A DNA stretch of 64,000 nt. Source: Tomocerus qinae. Taxonomy: Eukaryota; Arthropoda; Collembola; Entomobryomorpha; Tomoceridae. The stretch covers positions 2,976,001 through 3,040,000 of the forward strand of contig CM034546.1 in NCBI GenBank assembly GCA_020055645.1, in the 5' to 3' direction. Within the stretch, counting starts at the first letter, position 1. Every line of letters starts with the position of its first letter. The translations under genes and the position numbers were made by a program. Below, in pieces: positions 1 to 12,096 of the stretch. The notes under the pieces were generated by a model that was given only the letters and a program-made list of their open reading frames with translations, ran no database searches and had not been told where the DNA came from.

Positions 1-10
1 ATTTGCACTT

Positions 11-91
11 TTGATGAAGTATCAGGTACAAAAAATCACCTTGAAAAATACGACCGACTCAATTTCGCATAGTTTTTCATCTCCAGTCTGA
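11..91 (+). promoter_or_regulatory. Class-A P450 upstream block, copy 1 (displaced)
   Basis: This stretch (core TTGATGAAGT, then CACCTTGAAAAATA, then TTTTTCATCTCCAGTCTG) recurs upstream of P450 genes 2 to 5, where it lies about 240-320 bp before the ATG. Here it is about 1.9 kb before gene 1. A dispersed repeat lies between. Conservation in duplicated DNA may be shared descent rather than function, so a promoter or enhancer role is inference. Confidence 0.45.
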
Positions 92-719
92 AATGCAACG
101 CAGCAGTTTATATATATAGTGGGTGCTTCATATTAATTTAACAAACATCTTATGCAATTGGTAACGACGTATATATGTCATCGTACCATACCAAACCTAG
201 GCCCAGGTAGATATCCACCGTGAGGATTCAAATCATCGGCCTAGTAAATCCATGGTGCATGTATGACCTAGTCAACGCTTTTTATTTGCGTGCACAAAAG
301 TTGCAATTTAATTGATTTTCACGGTTAGGCAGTTTTGGTGGGTATCCTTAGTTAAAAAGCATCATCCTCATTTGGGGCAAAAATACAAATGGCTTATTAA
401 GGATACACTTTTACACTATCCACTTTACACAAATAAAATGGTATTGCTAATTGCCAAGTAAAAATAACAAATTACTGGCATGGTAGTTAAATATCGACCA
501 ACAAATCATGCTCCTCCTTTGATTGCTTGCAAAATTTAAATTAAATTGTTTTCTTTTCATTTTAAGCATGACCGCCCAGCTTATCATTTTCATTAATTGA
601 TTGTCTTTAGGGAGTCATCACTTCCTTTTTACTTTTATTAAACTAATTTGTGAGCAGAATTGGCCATTGTCAGCTTGAGCTAACAGCTTTTATTGGAGAC
701 TCAATTGGCGCTTTATTTA
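92..719. other. Gene-free spacer
   Basis: No coding region was recognised. The first part (about 110-150) continues the similarity to the upstream regions of P450 genes 4 and 5, with a shared CATATTAATTTAA. The rest is AT-rich sequence in which I see nothing. Confidence 0.4.
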
Positions 720-1310
720 CTTACCAGTGAACCCAGCTAAAGGGGGGACCTAGCACACAAGGTAATTTCTGCAGGCCACGAAGCCACCCATCACAGTAAC
801 AAAAACAGTTCCAAAAAATCATCGGTACTTCACTAAGGTTATTATGTTAACCAGTACAACATACTGTTATTTAATTCTACAAAAAAGGTGTGCAAACTGA
901 CACAAAAAATCAAAGGGGCAGTAAAAAGTAACACAACTCTACAAAAAATGATAAAATTATAAAATAATTTGCCGATGTAGCAGAACTAATTTGGATTAGA
1001 AGTTTTGAAATGCTAATTGATACACACATTACAATCATTACAAAATGTCCCCTTTCGCTAATCATTTCCAGGAGGAAGTGAGCATGCGCATTTTGGTTTT
1101 AAGAAACCTGCATAATATATTACGTGTGTAATTGTTGGGGAGAGGAGGAGGTGGTATCCAAAAGTGTTACAGTCAGCACTTGCGTTACAAATTGGGGAGG
1201 GGTTTTCCGTTACGTGATGTATGCAGGTTTCCTAAGCTTTCCTACCAGACATACATACATAGATAGATTAGTAAATTTATTGTTTTATCTCTTTTCTGTG
1301 TTTATAATTA
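720..1310 (+). repeat. Dispersed repeat, copy 1
   Basis: The segment starting AGTGAACCCAGCTAAA and ending near CATACATACATAGATAGAT matches, in reverse complement and with moderate divergence, the region 27975-29400. A short further fragment is at about 30485-30610. No transposase or reverse transcriptase frame is visible. The small reading frames inside are chance frames shared by the copies. The class of element is unknown. It separates the class-A block from P450 gene 1. Confidence 0.6.
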
Positions 1311-1938
1311 TTTGTTAATTTCAAAATATTTTTTATCCAAGGAGGGCTTATTGTTATGCATACGCGCTTGCTCATTGCAACAAAAAGCCGCAACATCCAA
1401 GAGACATGGATACATGCGACATAGAAATAAATATTTTTATTATATAGTGATAGTGATAATCACTTTCGAAAAACTACAACTCAAAATGAGGAAATGATGC
1501 AATTTCAGTAGAATTTTCATATACTTATATTAAATAAGAAGGACTATCGTGTGTTATTTAGGCAATTAGGTTTTTATCTGAGCTTGAAAAGTGGAGGGTC
1601 GACTTTTCTAGACCGATTCAGCCACGTGGGTTCTTTGCCCGGTATTGATCTAGGACTGTGACATATATACAGATCTTGAATACACAGAACTATTTTTTAT
1701 GCTGACAATGACAATACTGATTGAGCGAAGTGTACAAATACAGTATGTCCTCGGTTGGAGAAAAGGCATTGTCCTGTACTGAAACTGATGCAATCTGAGA
1801 AGTAAGCTTTCGTTTGGTTTGTTACACAAGTTAGTGTTGTTTTGGCATCCGAAGAGAGAACTGCTAAGTGATAAAATATTGTAATTTGTATTCGCTTTGA
1901 AATAGTTTCTAAACAGTAATTTCATAGATACAGTAACA

Positions 1939-3977
1939 ATGCTCTGGTTAGTAGTACTAGTCGCGATTCCAGTGCTAGTTCTGTACGCTTTTTTTAAGTA
2001 CTACTACAACGAAACCGATTTCTGGACGAAAAAAGGCGTTAGATTAGTCACCAAAGATGAAGTCGGCGGTGTACTCGAAAGAATGACACTGAAAACTCCT
2101 ATTCACGAACTCGATGCTAGATTGTACAATAAACTTAAATCCGAGAAACTTCGTTTCGGCGGAGCGGAGGAATTTCAAACCCCGCTTTTCGTTCCAGTGG
2201 ATATGGACCTAGTAAAACATATAATGGTCAAGGATTTTGAATACTTCGTTAACAGAAGAATTCTTGTAAGCCAAAAGAATGACGAAACTTTGAAAAACAT
2301 GTTGACAATTAAAGAAAATCAGGAATGGAAAGACCTCAGGTCAACAATGAGTCCGGCATTTTCAAGTAAGAATATTTTGACAAATATTTTTATAAGTTAG
2401 GAAATTAAATAATAATTTATTAAATAATTATATTAGCTGGGAAAATCCGAAGAATGTTTGATATTTTCGAGCAATGCAGCACAAGAACGAACAGCTTCTT
2501 GAAAAAAGCAATCGCGTCCTCTGGCCCTGAAATTGATATATCCGATGCAATTGGCCGATACACTTTGGACGTTATCGCTTGGGCTTCGTTTGGAGTCGAC
2601 AGTAAAGTTTTCGATGACAAAGACGCAATTTTCTCAAAAATGGGAAAACGATTTGAAACTGGTTTACAAGGGCTAAAAGGGCTTCTAAGAGCAGCAGCGA
2701 TTCTCATGGTCCCTAGAATTGGTGCTCTATTTAAAGTTTCGTTCATTGATAAAACTACAGTAAATTTCTTCACTGAAGTTATCCATAAGACTATCAGACA
2801 TCGACAACAAACTGGAGAAAGACGACAAGATTTCTTGCAACTCATCCTAGATGCTCAAACAGGACAATTGAAAGATGACCCATTCGAAAATATTGATGAC
2901 CAGTTTGAAAAAGATGCAAAATTAGATAAAGCTAATAAAATTAAGATCACAGACGATATCCTCGTGGCCCAGTGCTTAATATTCTTCCTAGCAGGCTTCA
3001 GTACTACTCAGATCTTACTTATTTTCTCTGCATTTGAACTGGCACTTAATCCTGATGTACAAGATAAACTGGTTAAAGAAATACAAGAGGCGGTTAAGAA
3101 AAATGGGGGAAAATTAACCTACGACATTATCAACAACTTGGAGTATCTTGATCGTGTTGTTTCTGGTAAACTACGTACCTTACTTATATTAACCGTTACA
3201 AAGTCATTAAAAATCAATAACCATTTAACAATATCTTAATATCAAAAGTTTTAGGAATTGCAACTAAATATTTTGTCTAATCTCAGTAAAATTCCGGGAA
3301 TGTTGCATAATAGTTGAACAATGTATCAATATTAATACAATCATGAACTGGGCTAAATGTTTAAATATTTTACTTAGTTTATCAATTTTAAGACTCAGAA
3401 AGAACAATTTATAGTTCAAAAAAGTTGTATATATTGATTGTATTCTCTCCTTTATAGAAACGTTGAGGAAATACCCTCCTGCAGTCAGAACAGAAAGGAT
3501 TGCTACCATGGCCTATAAAGTTCCCGGGAGTGATGTTGTCTTACCAAAGGACACAGCGGTTATGATTCCTATTTGGGCCATGCATTACGACCCAGAGTAT
3601 TACCCAAATCCTCAAAAATTCGATCCTGATAGATTTAGTCCAGAAAATAAGGCTAAACGACATCCTTATGCTTATATTCCATTTGGAGCTGGGCCCAGAA
3701 ATTGCATCGGTTTGTTAATTAACTCCTTTCTCAGTCAAACTAAATGTCATAGACTTTCCTTCAGTTTCTTTTTCTTTAACAACATTTAAATGGTATTCTT
3801 TGTTTTACAGCAATGCGATTTGCTCTCATTGAAGGAAAAACTGCTATCGCAAAATTGGTGCAGAATTTTATACTGGAGCCAAGTTCAAGGACATCCATCC
3901 CTATAAAATACGGAAAACTCAATCTAAAACCTGACGATGGAATGTGGTTGAATATTAAACCCAGAAATTCCTTGTAA
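1939..3977 (+). CDS. Cytochrome P450 gene 1 (CYP3 clan)
   Basis: Four exons read by eye: 1939-2365, 2437-3165, 3458-3709 and 3811-3977, giving 524 residues, normal for the family. All introns are GT-AG and all three junctions are phase 1. Residues 2-22 form the hydrophobic ER anchor. Helix C WKDLR starts at W130; the I helix AGFSTT starts at A328; ETLRKYPP (ExxR) starts at E386; FDPDRF is the PERF-like motif; the haem loop FGAGPRNCI places the thiolate ligand at C468. The start follows the homologous MLWL in the other copies. This is a haem-thiolate monooxygenase of the ER face, expected to need P450 reductase; the substrate is unknown. AATAAA lies at 3987-3992. Unlike the other class-A copies it lacks the conserved block near its start codon. 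It is the most diverged in exon 1 (FWTKKGVRLVTKDEVGG) and exon 2 is six bases shorter than in most copies. Confidence 0.93.
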
Positions 3978-4917
3978 GCTCATGAGAATAAACAATAGAT
4001 ATTGAAAACGACTTTGTTTTCTCCATATTGTGGTAAATTTATTGTAAGGATTATATATTGGCTGTAATTACTGGAAACTCTCTTATAAGATTCCTAAAAT
4101 TAAAATCAAATGTGGAACATTCTTAAAGTTTCAATTTCGAAGGCAACAGATTGTGGCCGTAATATTCTGTTAAACGATCGCTTGTTTCAAGTATTATAAT
4201 ATACAATATTTCTAAACCTTTGGATAACCCTCTTGTGTCCCATGTTTTTACTTAAAACATCACAACAATGCATTTGGCATCTCTTTCTCCCCTCCAAAAA
4301 ATCATGTTTTTTATGCATAGGCAATGATTTTTTTAAAGCTGAATAAGAAGACATGAAGCATACTTTTTAAAGAAAGGCAGTCCTTATTTTTTTATTTACA
4401 TCGAATATCAGCGTTTATACTATTTATAAAAGCACAATAAAGGTAGTACAAGTGCTATTCAGTCAGCATCACGCATAGCAAGGAAAAAATAAGTTTGAAC
4501 TTTCACAAGCATAAAAATGGAAAAAAAATGTTAACTCAGGCTCTTCATAACAATAGTTAGACCTATCTCTTTCGGCTGATTTCGTTCATCACTTTTGACA
4601 ACAAGGTCATGATAATTTTCTACAGAGATGCATAATATGTTCATTTTGACTATATACGATATATTATTATGTTATGTTGGTTACCTCTATCTAGTTATCG
4701 TTGTTATGTCATTTTATGTATGGTGAGAATATGAGATCAACATTCACAGTAACACAGAATGACTTTGCACAAACATACATCTATTTTTACAAGTTATACA
4801 ATATCCCGATTTGGTAGCAGAAAAACTACATGGAAATTTTTATTACATAAAGCGACAAATAAAGATAGAATGCTATATATATATATCTAATAATGGTATT
4901 GTCTCAATATTTGCTGA
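3978..4917 (+). other. P450 gene 1-2 spacer, part of the duplication unit
   Basis: No gene. Sequence from about 4370 onward aligns with the spacers before genes 3, 4 and 5, including a run around GGCTGATTTCGTT at 4574 and a CTATTCAGTCAGCATCACGC-like stretch near 4453. This shows that the tandem unit included intergenic DNA. A TA microsatellite is near 4873-4886. Confidence 0.5.
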
Positions 4918-5010
4918 TGGATGATGAAGTGCAAAAAATCACCTTGAAAAATTCTGCTGCATGTCGTAACTATACAGCCAGCAATTTTATCATCTTCAGT
5001 CTTGAATACA
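4918..5010 (+). promoter_or_regulatory. Class-A P450 upstream block, copy 2
   Basis: Contains ATGATGAAGTGCAAAAAAT, CACCTTGAAAAATTC and TTTTATCATCTTCAGTC, shared with the other class-A copies. It ends about 150 bp before the ATG of gene 2. The likely promoter-proximal role is inferred from position and conservation only. Confidence 0.45.
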
Positions 5011-5161
5011 AGTGGATGTAGACACATTCTTTAAGATTAGTATTAATTTGACTCCAGACAAAACAAGTCCCAAGTAGTTCACATAATATTGTTACAACTT
5101 ACATCTACAATTAAAATTTTAAACCGTTGTGATATAATAAAATAATAAGTATTCAGTGACA

Positions 5162-7266
5162 ATGCTGTGGTTAATAGCAATCCTGGTGACGCCAGTGTTA
5201 GTTTTGTATAGTATTTTCAAATACTACTACAACGAAACGAATTTCTGGCCGAAAAAAGGCGTGAGATTGGTCACCAAAAATGAAATCGGGGGAGTAATTG
5301 AAAGAATTGCAATACAAACTCCTATGCAGGAACTCGACGCTAGATTGTACAACAAAATCAAATCCGAGAAACTTCGATTTGGCGGAGCGGAAGAATTCCA
5401 AACTCCGCTTTTCGTTCCTGTGGATTTAGAGCTCGTGAAACAAATAATGGTCAAAGATTTTGAATACTTCGTCAATCGAAGAGTCCTTGCAAGCCAAAAA
5501 CAGGACAAAACTTTAAGAGATATGATGTCTATCAAAGAAAATCAAGAATGGAAAGATCTTCGGTCAACAATGAGTCCCACCTTTTCAAGTAATAACATAC
5601 TAATTACTAATTTCATATCAATACCATTTCCTGGTACCATGAAAAGTATATACAGACAATAATAATGATTTTGGCTCTACAATAAACAAAATTAATGAGA
5701 CGTTTTATTATACAGCTGGAAAGATACGAAGAATGTTTGATATTTTTGAGCAATGCAGTTCAAGGACGAACAGCTTCCTAGAAAAAACAATCGCATCTTC
5801 TGGAAATGAAATTGATATATCCGATGCAATCGGCAGATACACTTTAGACGTTATTGCTTGGGCTGCTTTTGGAGTTGACAGTAAAGTTTTTGATGACAAA
5901 AACTCTGTTTTCTCGGTAATGGGTAAACGGTTTGAATCGGGTCTACAAGGGCTACGTGGAATCATAAGAGCGGCATTAATAATCATTTTACCCAAAATTG
6001 GAGCTCTTTTGAAAGTTTCTTTCCTTGATAAAACTACCACCGATTTCTTCATTGATGTTATCCAAAAGACAATCAAACATCGACAGGAAACAGGAGAAAG
6101 ACGACAAGATTTTCTCCAACTCATGCTCGATGCTCAAGCCGGACAGTTAAAAGATGAACCTATTGAGAATGGAAATATCAACGACCAATTTGAAAAAGAT
6201 GCAAAATTAGATAAAGCCAATAAAATTAAAATCACTGATGAAATTCTTGTAGCTCAGTGCTTACTATTCTTCCTGGCAGGTTTCAGCACTACTCAGATCT
6301 TACTCATTTTCTCTGCATTTGAATTGGCAATTAATCCTGATATACAAGAAAAATTAGCCAAAGAAATACAGGAAGCGGCAAAGAAAAATGGAGGAAAATT
6401 AACTTATGACATTGTCAACGATTTGGAATATCTCGACCGAGTTGTTTCTGGTAATCAACAATTTATATTTATTACTTACTTCTTACAAAAATTACAAAAA
6501 TATATCAATCATCTTGACAGATTTGACAAATGTACTAATCTCATAATGACGTGCAATTTCGACAACAATTTTGTTACAAAATTAGTACATAATATTTCTC
6601 ATTTGGAAATGTCGTATTGTGTTTAAATTTAAATCTTTTACGTATTAAAAACATTACGTTGGATCAAAGGAAAAAAACTGTTCTAATTTTCTGATGTGGA
6701 AAGAGAATGTCTAATTTTCAAGTGTCTAAACATTATTATTGATTCGTTTATAGAAACTTTGAGAAAATATCCTCCTGGAATTAGAACAGAAAGAGTTACT
6801 ACTATGGACTACAAGGTTTCAGGTAGCGATGTAATCGTACCAAAGGATACGGTTGTCATGATCCCAATCTGGGCCATTCACTACGACCCCGAGCATTACC
6901 CTAACCCACAAAAATTTGACCCTGAAAGATTCACTCCGGAAAACAAGGCGAAAAGACATCCTTATGCTTACATTCCATTCGGGGCTGGACCCAGAAATTG
7001 CATCGGTATGTTTACCATCTAATCTTGGCTGAACAGGCAATTATCATTATCTGTAAAGTGGTTGGCTGGGCAACAGTTAATTTTATTTTTTATTTGCAGC
7101 AATGCGGTTTGCTCTCATAGAGGGGAAAACTGCTATCGCAAAATTGGTGCAGAATTTTATACTGGAGCCAAGTTCAAAGACGTCCATCCCAATAAAATTT
7201 GGAAGACTTAATCTAAAACCTGACGATGGAATGTGGTTGAATATTAAACCCAGAAATTCCTCCTAG
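5162..7266 (+). CDS. Cytochrome P450 gene 2 (CYP3 clan)
   Basis: Exons 5162-5588, 5716-6450, 6754-7005 and 7100-7266 give 526 residues. The ATG at 5162 is chosen because ATTCAGTGACAATG is the shared start context of genes 2-4 and the protein begins MLWLIAI like its paralogues; GTG six bases upstream is not a start. It has an anchor at residues 2-22, WKDLR at W130, I helix AGFSTT at A330, ETLRKYPP at E388 and haem ligand C470. Exon 4 begins with CA, so the residue two after the Cys is Ala rather than the more usual Gly, as in the whole array. It is very close to genes 3 and 4, and exon 3 is almost the same sequence in genes 2, 3, 4 and 6. That fits recent duplication or gene conversion. Catalysis is expected from motif integrity; the substrate is unknown. 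Confidence 0.94.
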
Positions 7267-8377
7267 CCTCAAGATGATAAACAACATCTATTGAAAATTA
7301 TTCTTTTTCACTTTATGCGTATTAAATTTATTTTAAGGATTATGATTATCATTGGATGTAATTACTGCAAAATCTGTTACATAAAAGATTACAAAAATAA
7401 AAAATAGGGACATTCTCGAAGTTTCAATTTCAATGTCAACAGATCGAGGCTACTAGTAATTCAATACAGCAACCATTTGTCTAAAGTACTACATAAAATA
7501 TTTCTATATTCTTTTAAATAACAAGTTGTGTTCCATGTTTTGACTCACCATCACAACAAAGCAATGCATTTGGCATCTCTTTCTCCCTCCTCTCAAACGT
7601 TATTAATGTTGGTTAGCAAGCACGTATCTAGTAGGGGGCGCAGCGCCACCCCTAAAACTGACAAAAAGAGAAGATTTTTTCCAAAATGGGCCAAAAATTT
7701 CAAAAAATTTCGCGTTCGCTCGAATATGTCCAACTTTTGACATTATTTTTGCTTGCGCCCCCCCTTGAGCAAACTGGATACGTGCATGAAACATACGTTT
7801 TATAGAAACGCAGTCTTTTTATTTAGATCGAATGTCATCATTTGTAGTTACTTATAGCACAGTAAAGGTGGTACAAGTGCTATTCAGTCAGTATCACGCA
7901 TAACAGATTTGCAGGACAAAAATGATTGTGAATATTCACGATCATATTATATTATATGAAAACAGCATTAATCTTCATCTGTCACTTTCGGCTGATTTCG
8001 TTCATCACGTTTGACAACAAGGCCATGACAATTCTCCACAGTGCTGCCTATCTTCATTATGACTACGATGTACATACATATTATATTATGTTGTTTACAC
8101 TTTACATTCTATCAAGTGATTGTCATTAATATATTCCACTATATACACAGTTTATGTAGTTGGTGAGAATATGAGATTAACATTGACAGTAACAAAAAAT
8201 GACTTTGCATAAGCACAATAATATCTACTCTCATAATTATTACAAGAGCTGGATTTGCTAGCAAGTAAAACTATATGGATATTTTTAATAAGGCGACAAA
8301 TAAAGATTACACTTTAATATACATATTATCCATATACGCCAAGTTTGAATGGGTAAGCACTGTCTTAATATAAATGC
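7267..8377 (+). other. P450 gene 2-3 spacer
   Basis: No gene. It aligns with the gene 1-2 spacer (GGCTGATTTCGTT at 7990; CTATTCAGTCAGTATCACGC near 7881) except for an inserted MITE at 7621-7784 that the other spacer lacks. Confidence 0.5.
7621..7784 (+). mobile_element. Short MITE with CACGTATC termini
   Basis: Starts CACGTATCTAG and ends CTGGATACGTG, which are inverted copies with one mismatch. Subterminal GGGGGCGC and GCGCCCCCC blocks are also inverted. It is absent from the paralogous gene 1-2 spacer, so it inserted after duplication. I could not see a clean target duplication. A diverged relative in the opposite orientation is at 63801-63962. Non-coding. Confidence 0.65.
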
Positions 8378-8475
8378 ATGATGAAGTGCGAAAAGAAAAA
8401 TAACCTTGAAACATTCTGAATCAACTCGTAGTTACAGCTAGGAAATTTATTATCTTCACTCTTGAATACAAAGCA
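8378..8475 (+). promoter_or_regulatory. Class-A P450 upstream block, copy 3
   Basis: GCATGATGAAGTGCG, ACCTTGAAACATTC and TTTATTATCTTCACTCTTG match the blocks before genes 2, 4 and 5. It lies about 170-270 bp before the gene 3 ATG. Confidence 0.45.
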
Positions 8476-8647
8476 GCAGTTTGTAAGGTTACAATAGTGT
8501 CGTGGCATAGTGGATGTAGATACAGACTTTAAGATTAGTATTAATTTGACTACAGACTGGACAAGTCCCAAGAAGTGCACATTAAAATATTGTTACATAT
8601 CTATACAAATAATATTCTAAACAGTTCTGCCATTTTATTCAGTGACA

Positions 8648-10822
8648 ATGTTGTGGTTAATAGCAATAGTGGTGATTCCGTTACTAGTTGTGTATGGTAT
8701 TTTCAAATACTATTATAACGAAACGAATTTCTGGCCTAAAAGAGGCGTGAGATTAATCAGAAAAGATGAAATTGGGGGTGTAATTGAAAGAATTGCAATA
8801 CAAACTCCTATACAGGAACTCGACACTAGATTGTACAACAAAATTAAAGCAGAGAAACTTCGATTTGGCGGAGCGGAAGAATTTCAAACGCCGCTTTTCG
8901 TTCCTGTGGATTTGGAGCTTGTGAAACAAATAATGGTCAAAGATTTTGAATATTTTGTCAATCGAAGAGTCCTTACAAGCCAAAAACAAGAAATTTTAAA
9001 AGATATGCTGCTTAATAAAGAAAATCAAGAATGGAAAGACCTTCGGTCAACAATGAGCCCAACGTTTTCAAGTAATGACTAATTTATTGTCTGATGTCTT
9101 GACAAGTTTAAAAAAATATAATATACACAATACAATTAATATAATAGCTATTTATTCCATTAAGTTATCAACAATACAATTTCTCATATAACAATTTAGT
9201 AATAATCAATCAAGTTTCTTATTTAATAATTCAATAATAATAAAATTAATAATCTAGTAATTTAATAATAATCTAACTAATTTACAATCTCATAATTTAA
9301 TGCAACGTTTTATTATTACAGCTGGGAAGATACGAAGAATGTTTGATATTTTCGAGCAATGCAGTACAAGGACGAACAGTTTCCTAGAAACCACAATTGC
9401 GTCGTCCGGCAGTGAAATTGATATATGCGATGCAATTAGCAGATACACTTTAGACGTTATCGCTTGGGCTGCTTTTGGAGTTGACAGTAAAGTTTTTGAT
9501 GATAAGGACTCTATTTTCTCGACAATGTGTAAACGTTTTGAATCGGGTCTACAAGGAATAAAAGGGCTTTTACGAGCAGCAGTGGTTATCATAATGCCTA
9601 AAATTGGAGCTCTTTTGAAAGTTTCTTTCCTTGAAAAAACGGCAACCAATTTCTTTACTGATGTTATTCAAAAGACAATCAAACATCGAATGAAAACTGG
9701 GGAAAGACGACAAGATTTTCTCCAACTCATGTTAGATGCTCAAACCGGACAGTTAAAAGATGAACCTATTGAGAACGGAAATCACGATGACCAGTTTGAA
9801 AAAGATGCAAAATTAGATAAAGCCAATAAAACTAAAATTACCGACGAAATTCTCGTTGCGCAGTGCCTACTATTTTTCTTCGTGGGTTTCAGCACTACTC
9901 AAGTTTTGTTAATGTTTGCTGCATTTGAATTGGCACTTCATCCTGATATACAGGAAAAACTAGCTAAAGAAATACAAGAAGCAGCTAAGAAAAACGGAGG
10001 AAAATTAACTTATGATATTGTCAATGATTTAGAATATCTCGACCGAGTTGTCTCGGGTAATCAACAAATTATAATAATTATAACAATAAAAAAGCATCAT
10101 AGAGACCACATTGAGAGATTTAACAAAGAGTATCATAGACGTACTACAGAAAAATACAAAAAAAATTTCACAATCATAAATATCGTCTCTGTGCTGACAT
10201 ATAAATCTTTTACGCGTTAAAACACAAGAACCAAAAGTATGGTTTGTTTTAAAAAGTATAATTTACAATTTCGAAGGTTCTAAACATTATTTTTGATTCG
10301 TTTATAGAAACGTTGAGAAAATATCCACCTGGAATTCGAACGGAAAGGATTACTACAATGGACTATAAGGTTGCAGGTAGCGATGTAATCGTACCAAAGG
10401 AGACGGTTGTCATGATCTCCATTTGGGCAATTCACTACGACCCTGAGCATTACCCTAACCCACAAAAATTCGATCCTGAAAGATTCACTCCTGAAAATAA
10501 GGCGAAAAGACATCCTTATGCTTACATTCCATTCGGGGCTGGACCCAGAAATTGCATCGGTTTGTGAAATACCATTTGTCATCTAATCCTAATTCTACGG
10601 ACAATGGACAAACGAAACTTTGCTGAGCAACAATTAAATTTATTTTTATTTGCAGCTATGCGGTTTGCTCTCATGGAAGGCAAAGCTTTCATCGCAAAAT
10701 TAGTACAGAATTTTATACTGGAACCGAGTTCAAAAACATCCATCCCCATAAAATTCGGAAACCTGAATCTGAAACCTGACGACGGAATGTGGTTGAATAT
10801 TAAACCCAGAAATTCCTTGTAG
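8648..10822 (+). CDS. Cytochrome P450 gene 3 (CYP3 clan)
   Basis: Exons 8648-9071, 9322-10056, 10308-10559 and 10656-10822 give 525 residues. Exon 1 is one codon shorter than in gene 2 (TSQKQEILKDM against ASQKQDKTLRDM). Intron 1 is longer (250 bp) and rich in ATAATTTA-type repeats. Motifs: anchor 2-22, W129 in helix C, I helix VGFSTT at V329, ETLRKYPP at E387, haem Cys C469. The I helix opens with Val where most copies have Ala, a change shared with gene 7, so the oxygen-binding groove differs. The start has the same GTGACAATG context as genes 2 and 4. It is an ER monooxygenase; the substrate is unknown. Confidence 0.93.
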
Positions 10823-11781
10823 CGTCAAAATTGAAAACAATTGATTTTGGTGACGTCCTATCTTCTTAATTAATATTTATTGTAAAGACTAATTACATAA
10901 TGAGCTTTCGTGAGCCCTTAACTTGTCTTCTTAGCTATAGTAAAAGTTAATTCCTGTCGACACAAAAAGAAGTAAAATCGAGCACAAAATTTTAATTTTT
11001 GTGGGGCGTTCTTAAGCAACTGTTAAGGAAATACCAAGCCTAAATCTATTAGGCCCGCAATTCGCGCGCTCCAAAAAATGTTAATTTTGAATAATGCAGA
11101 AATTTATTTGGGGAAAGGGCTACATCTGAATCAGGAGAATATCAGATAGCCTTAATCTATGAATCTCTAACACAGGTCTTGTAGCCTTAACATGTTTTAA
11201 CACTGTTTTCTGGAGAAATGCAGTTTTATTTCAATTGCTAAAAATTGTCAAGCGATTCGATGGATAAATAATGAATGATTGAAGAAAAATATTACTTCCA
11301 GTGGAAGTTACAAGTAATTGTTTATTCATTGCTTATTCAATGTAAGTAAACAAATATTCGAGTGTTACCATTTATAGTTACTTATTATATGCAGCACAAT
11401 AACAACAGTACTGGCCATACTAAGTAGTTCAGTTAGCCCCATGCAACAAAAGTTGCTACATAAAAAAATAAAAGTGACATTGAACTTGCAAGAGTATAGT
11501 CCAACCGCCTAAATTGTATGGAAACTACGTTAATACAGGCTTTCGGTTGATTTCGTTTTTCGCTTTCGACAACAAGGCCAACAAGATTTCAACAGAGCTG
11601 CATCATCAGCACACTTTATCCAGCCTGTGTTACCTATGTTAAATAATAGTTAGTATATGCTTAATATTCGTATATGATTACACATGATAAGTCTTTTTAT
11701 GACTGCATTTACCCTTTTATTATATAACAACAAAGCCGCATTCATCTATATCTAAAGCGACGCCCTCATGTTTGTTTGCAA
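10823..11781 (+). other. P450 gene 3-4 spacer; holds the empty site of the gene 4-5 insertion
   Basis: No gene. From about 11090 it aligns with 15210-16300 in the next spacer, interrupted only by the 763-bp element there. The uninterrupted equivalent of the insertion site is at 11181-11220 (GTAGCCTTAACATGTTTTAA). Confidence 0.55.
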
Positions 11782-11851
11782 ATGATGAATTGTAAAACGG
11801 CCTTGAAAAATACAGCCGACCCTGACTCACAATTTTATCATCTCCAGTCCT
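11782..11851 (+). promoter_or_regulatory. Class-A P450 upstream block, copy 4
   Basis: ATGATGAATTGTAAAACGG, CCTTGAAAAATACAGCCGAC and TTTTATCATCTCCAGTCC. It is closest to the displaced copy at 11-91 and to the gene 5 copy. It ends about 245 bp before the ATG. Confidence 0.45.
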
Positions 11852-12096
11852 GAGTGTACAACGTACCAGCTTAGAATATAATATATTATGTGTCTCATAT
11901 TAATTTAATATTTGAATCTTCTGTAGACGCCGGTTATACCATCTGGATTGAAAATGTGTATATGTATTAGTGTACAGATAATAAATTAGTACCAATTTCG
12001 CTCCAGAAAGCTTAACTTCAAATAGAAGTATATTTAAAATATAACATTATTTGTTTATCAAGTAAACTGTAATTAATACTCAAATATTCAGTGACA

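Noticed and set aside
1124-1318. 64-residue frame shared with 27987-28172 (both end near HTYID)
   Set aside because: Both lie in copies of one dispersed repeat and carry no recognisable domain. The similarity is nucleotide descent.
5708-6124. Long minus-strand frames opposite P450 exon 2 in several copies
   Set aside because: They are antisense shadows of a conserved exon and appear only because the sense strand is conserved.
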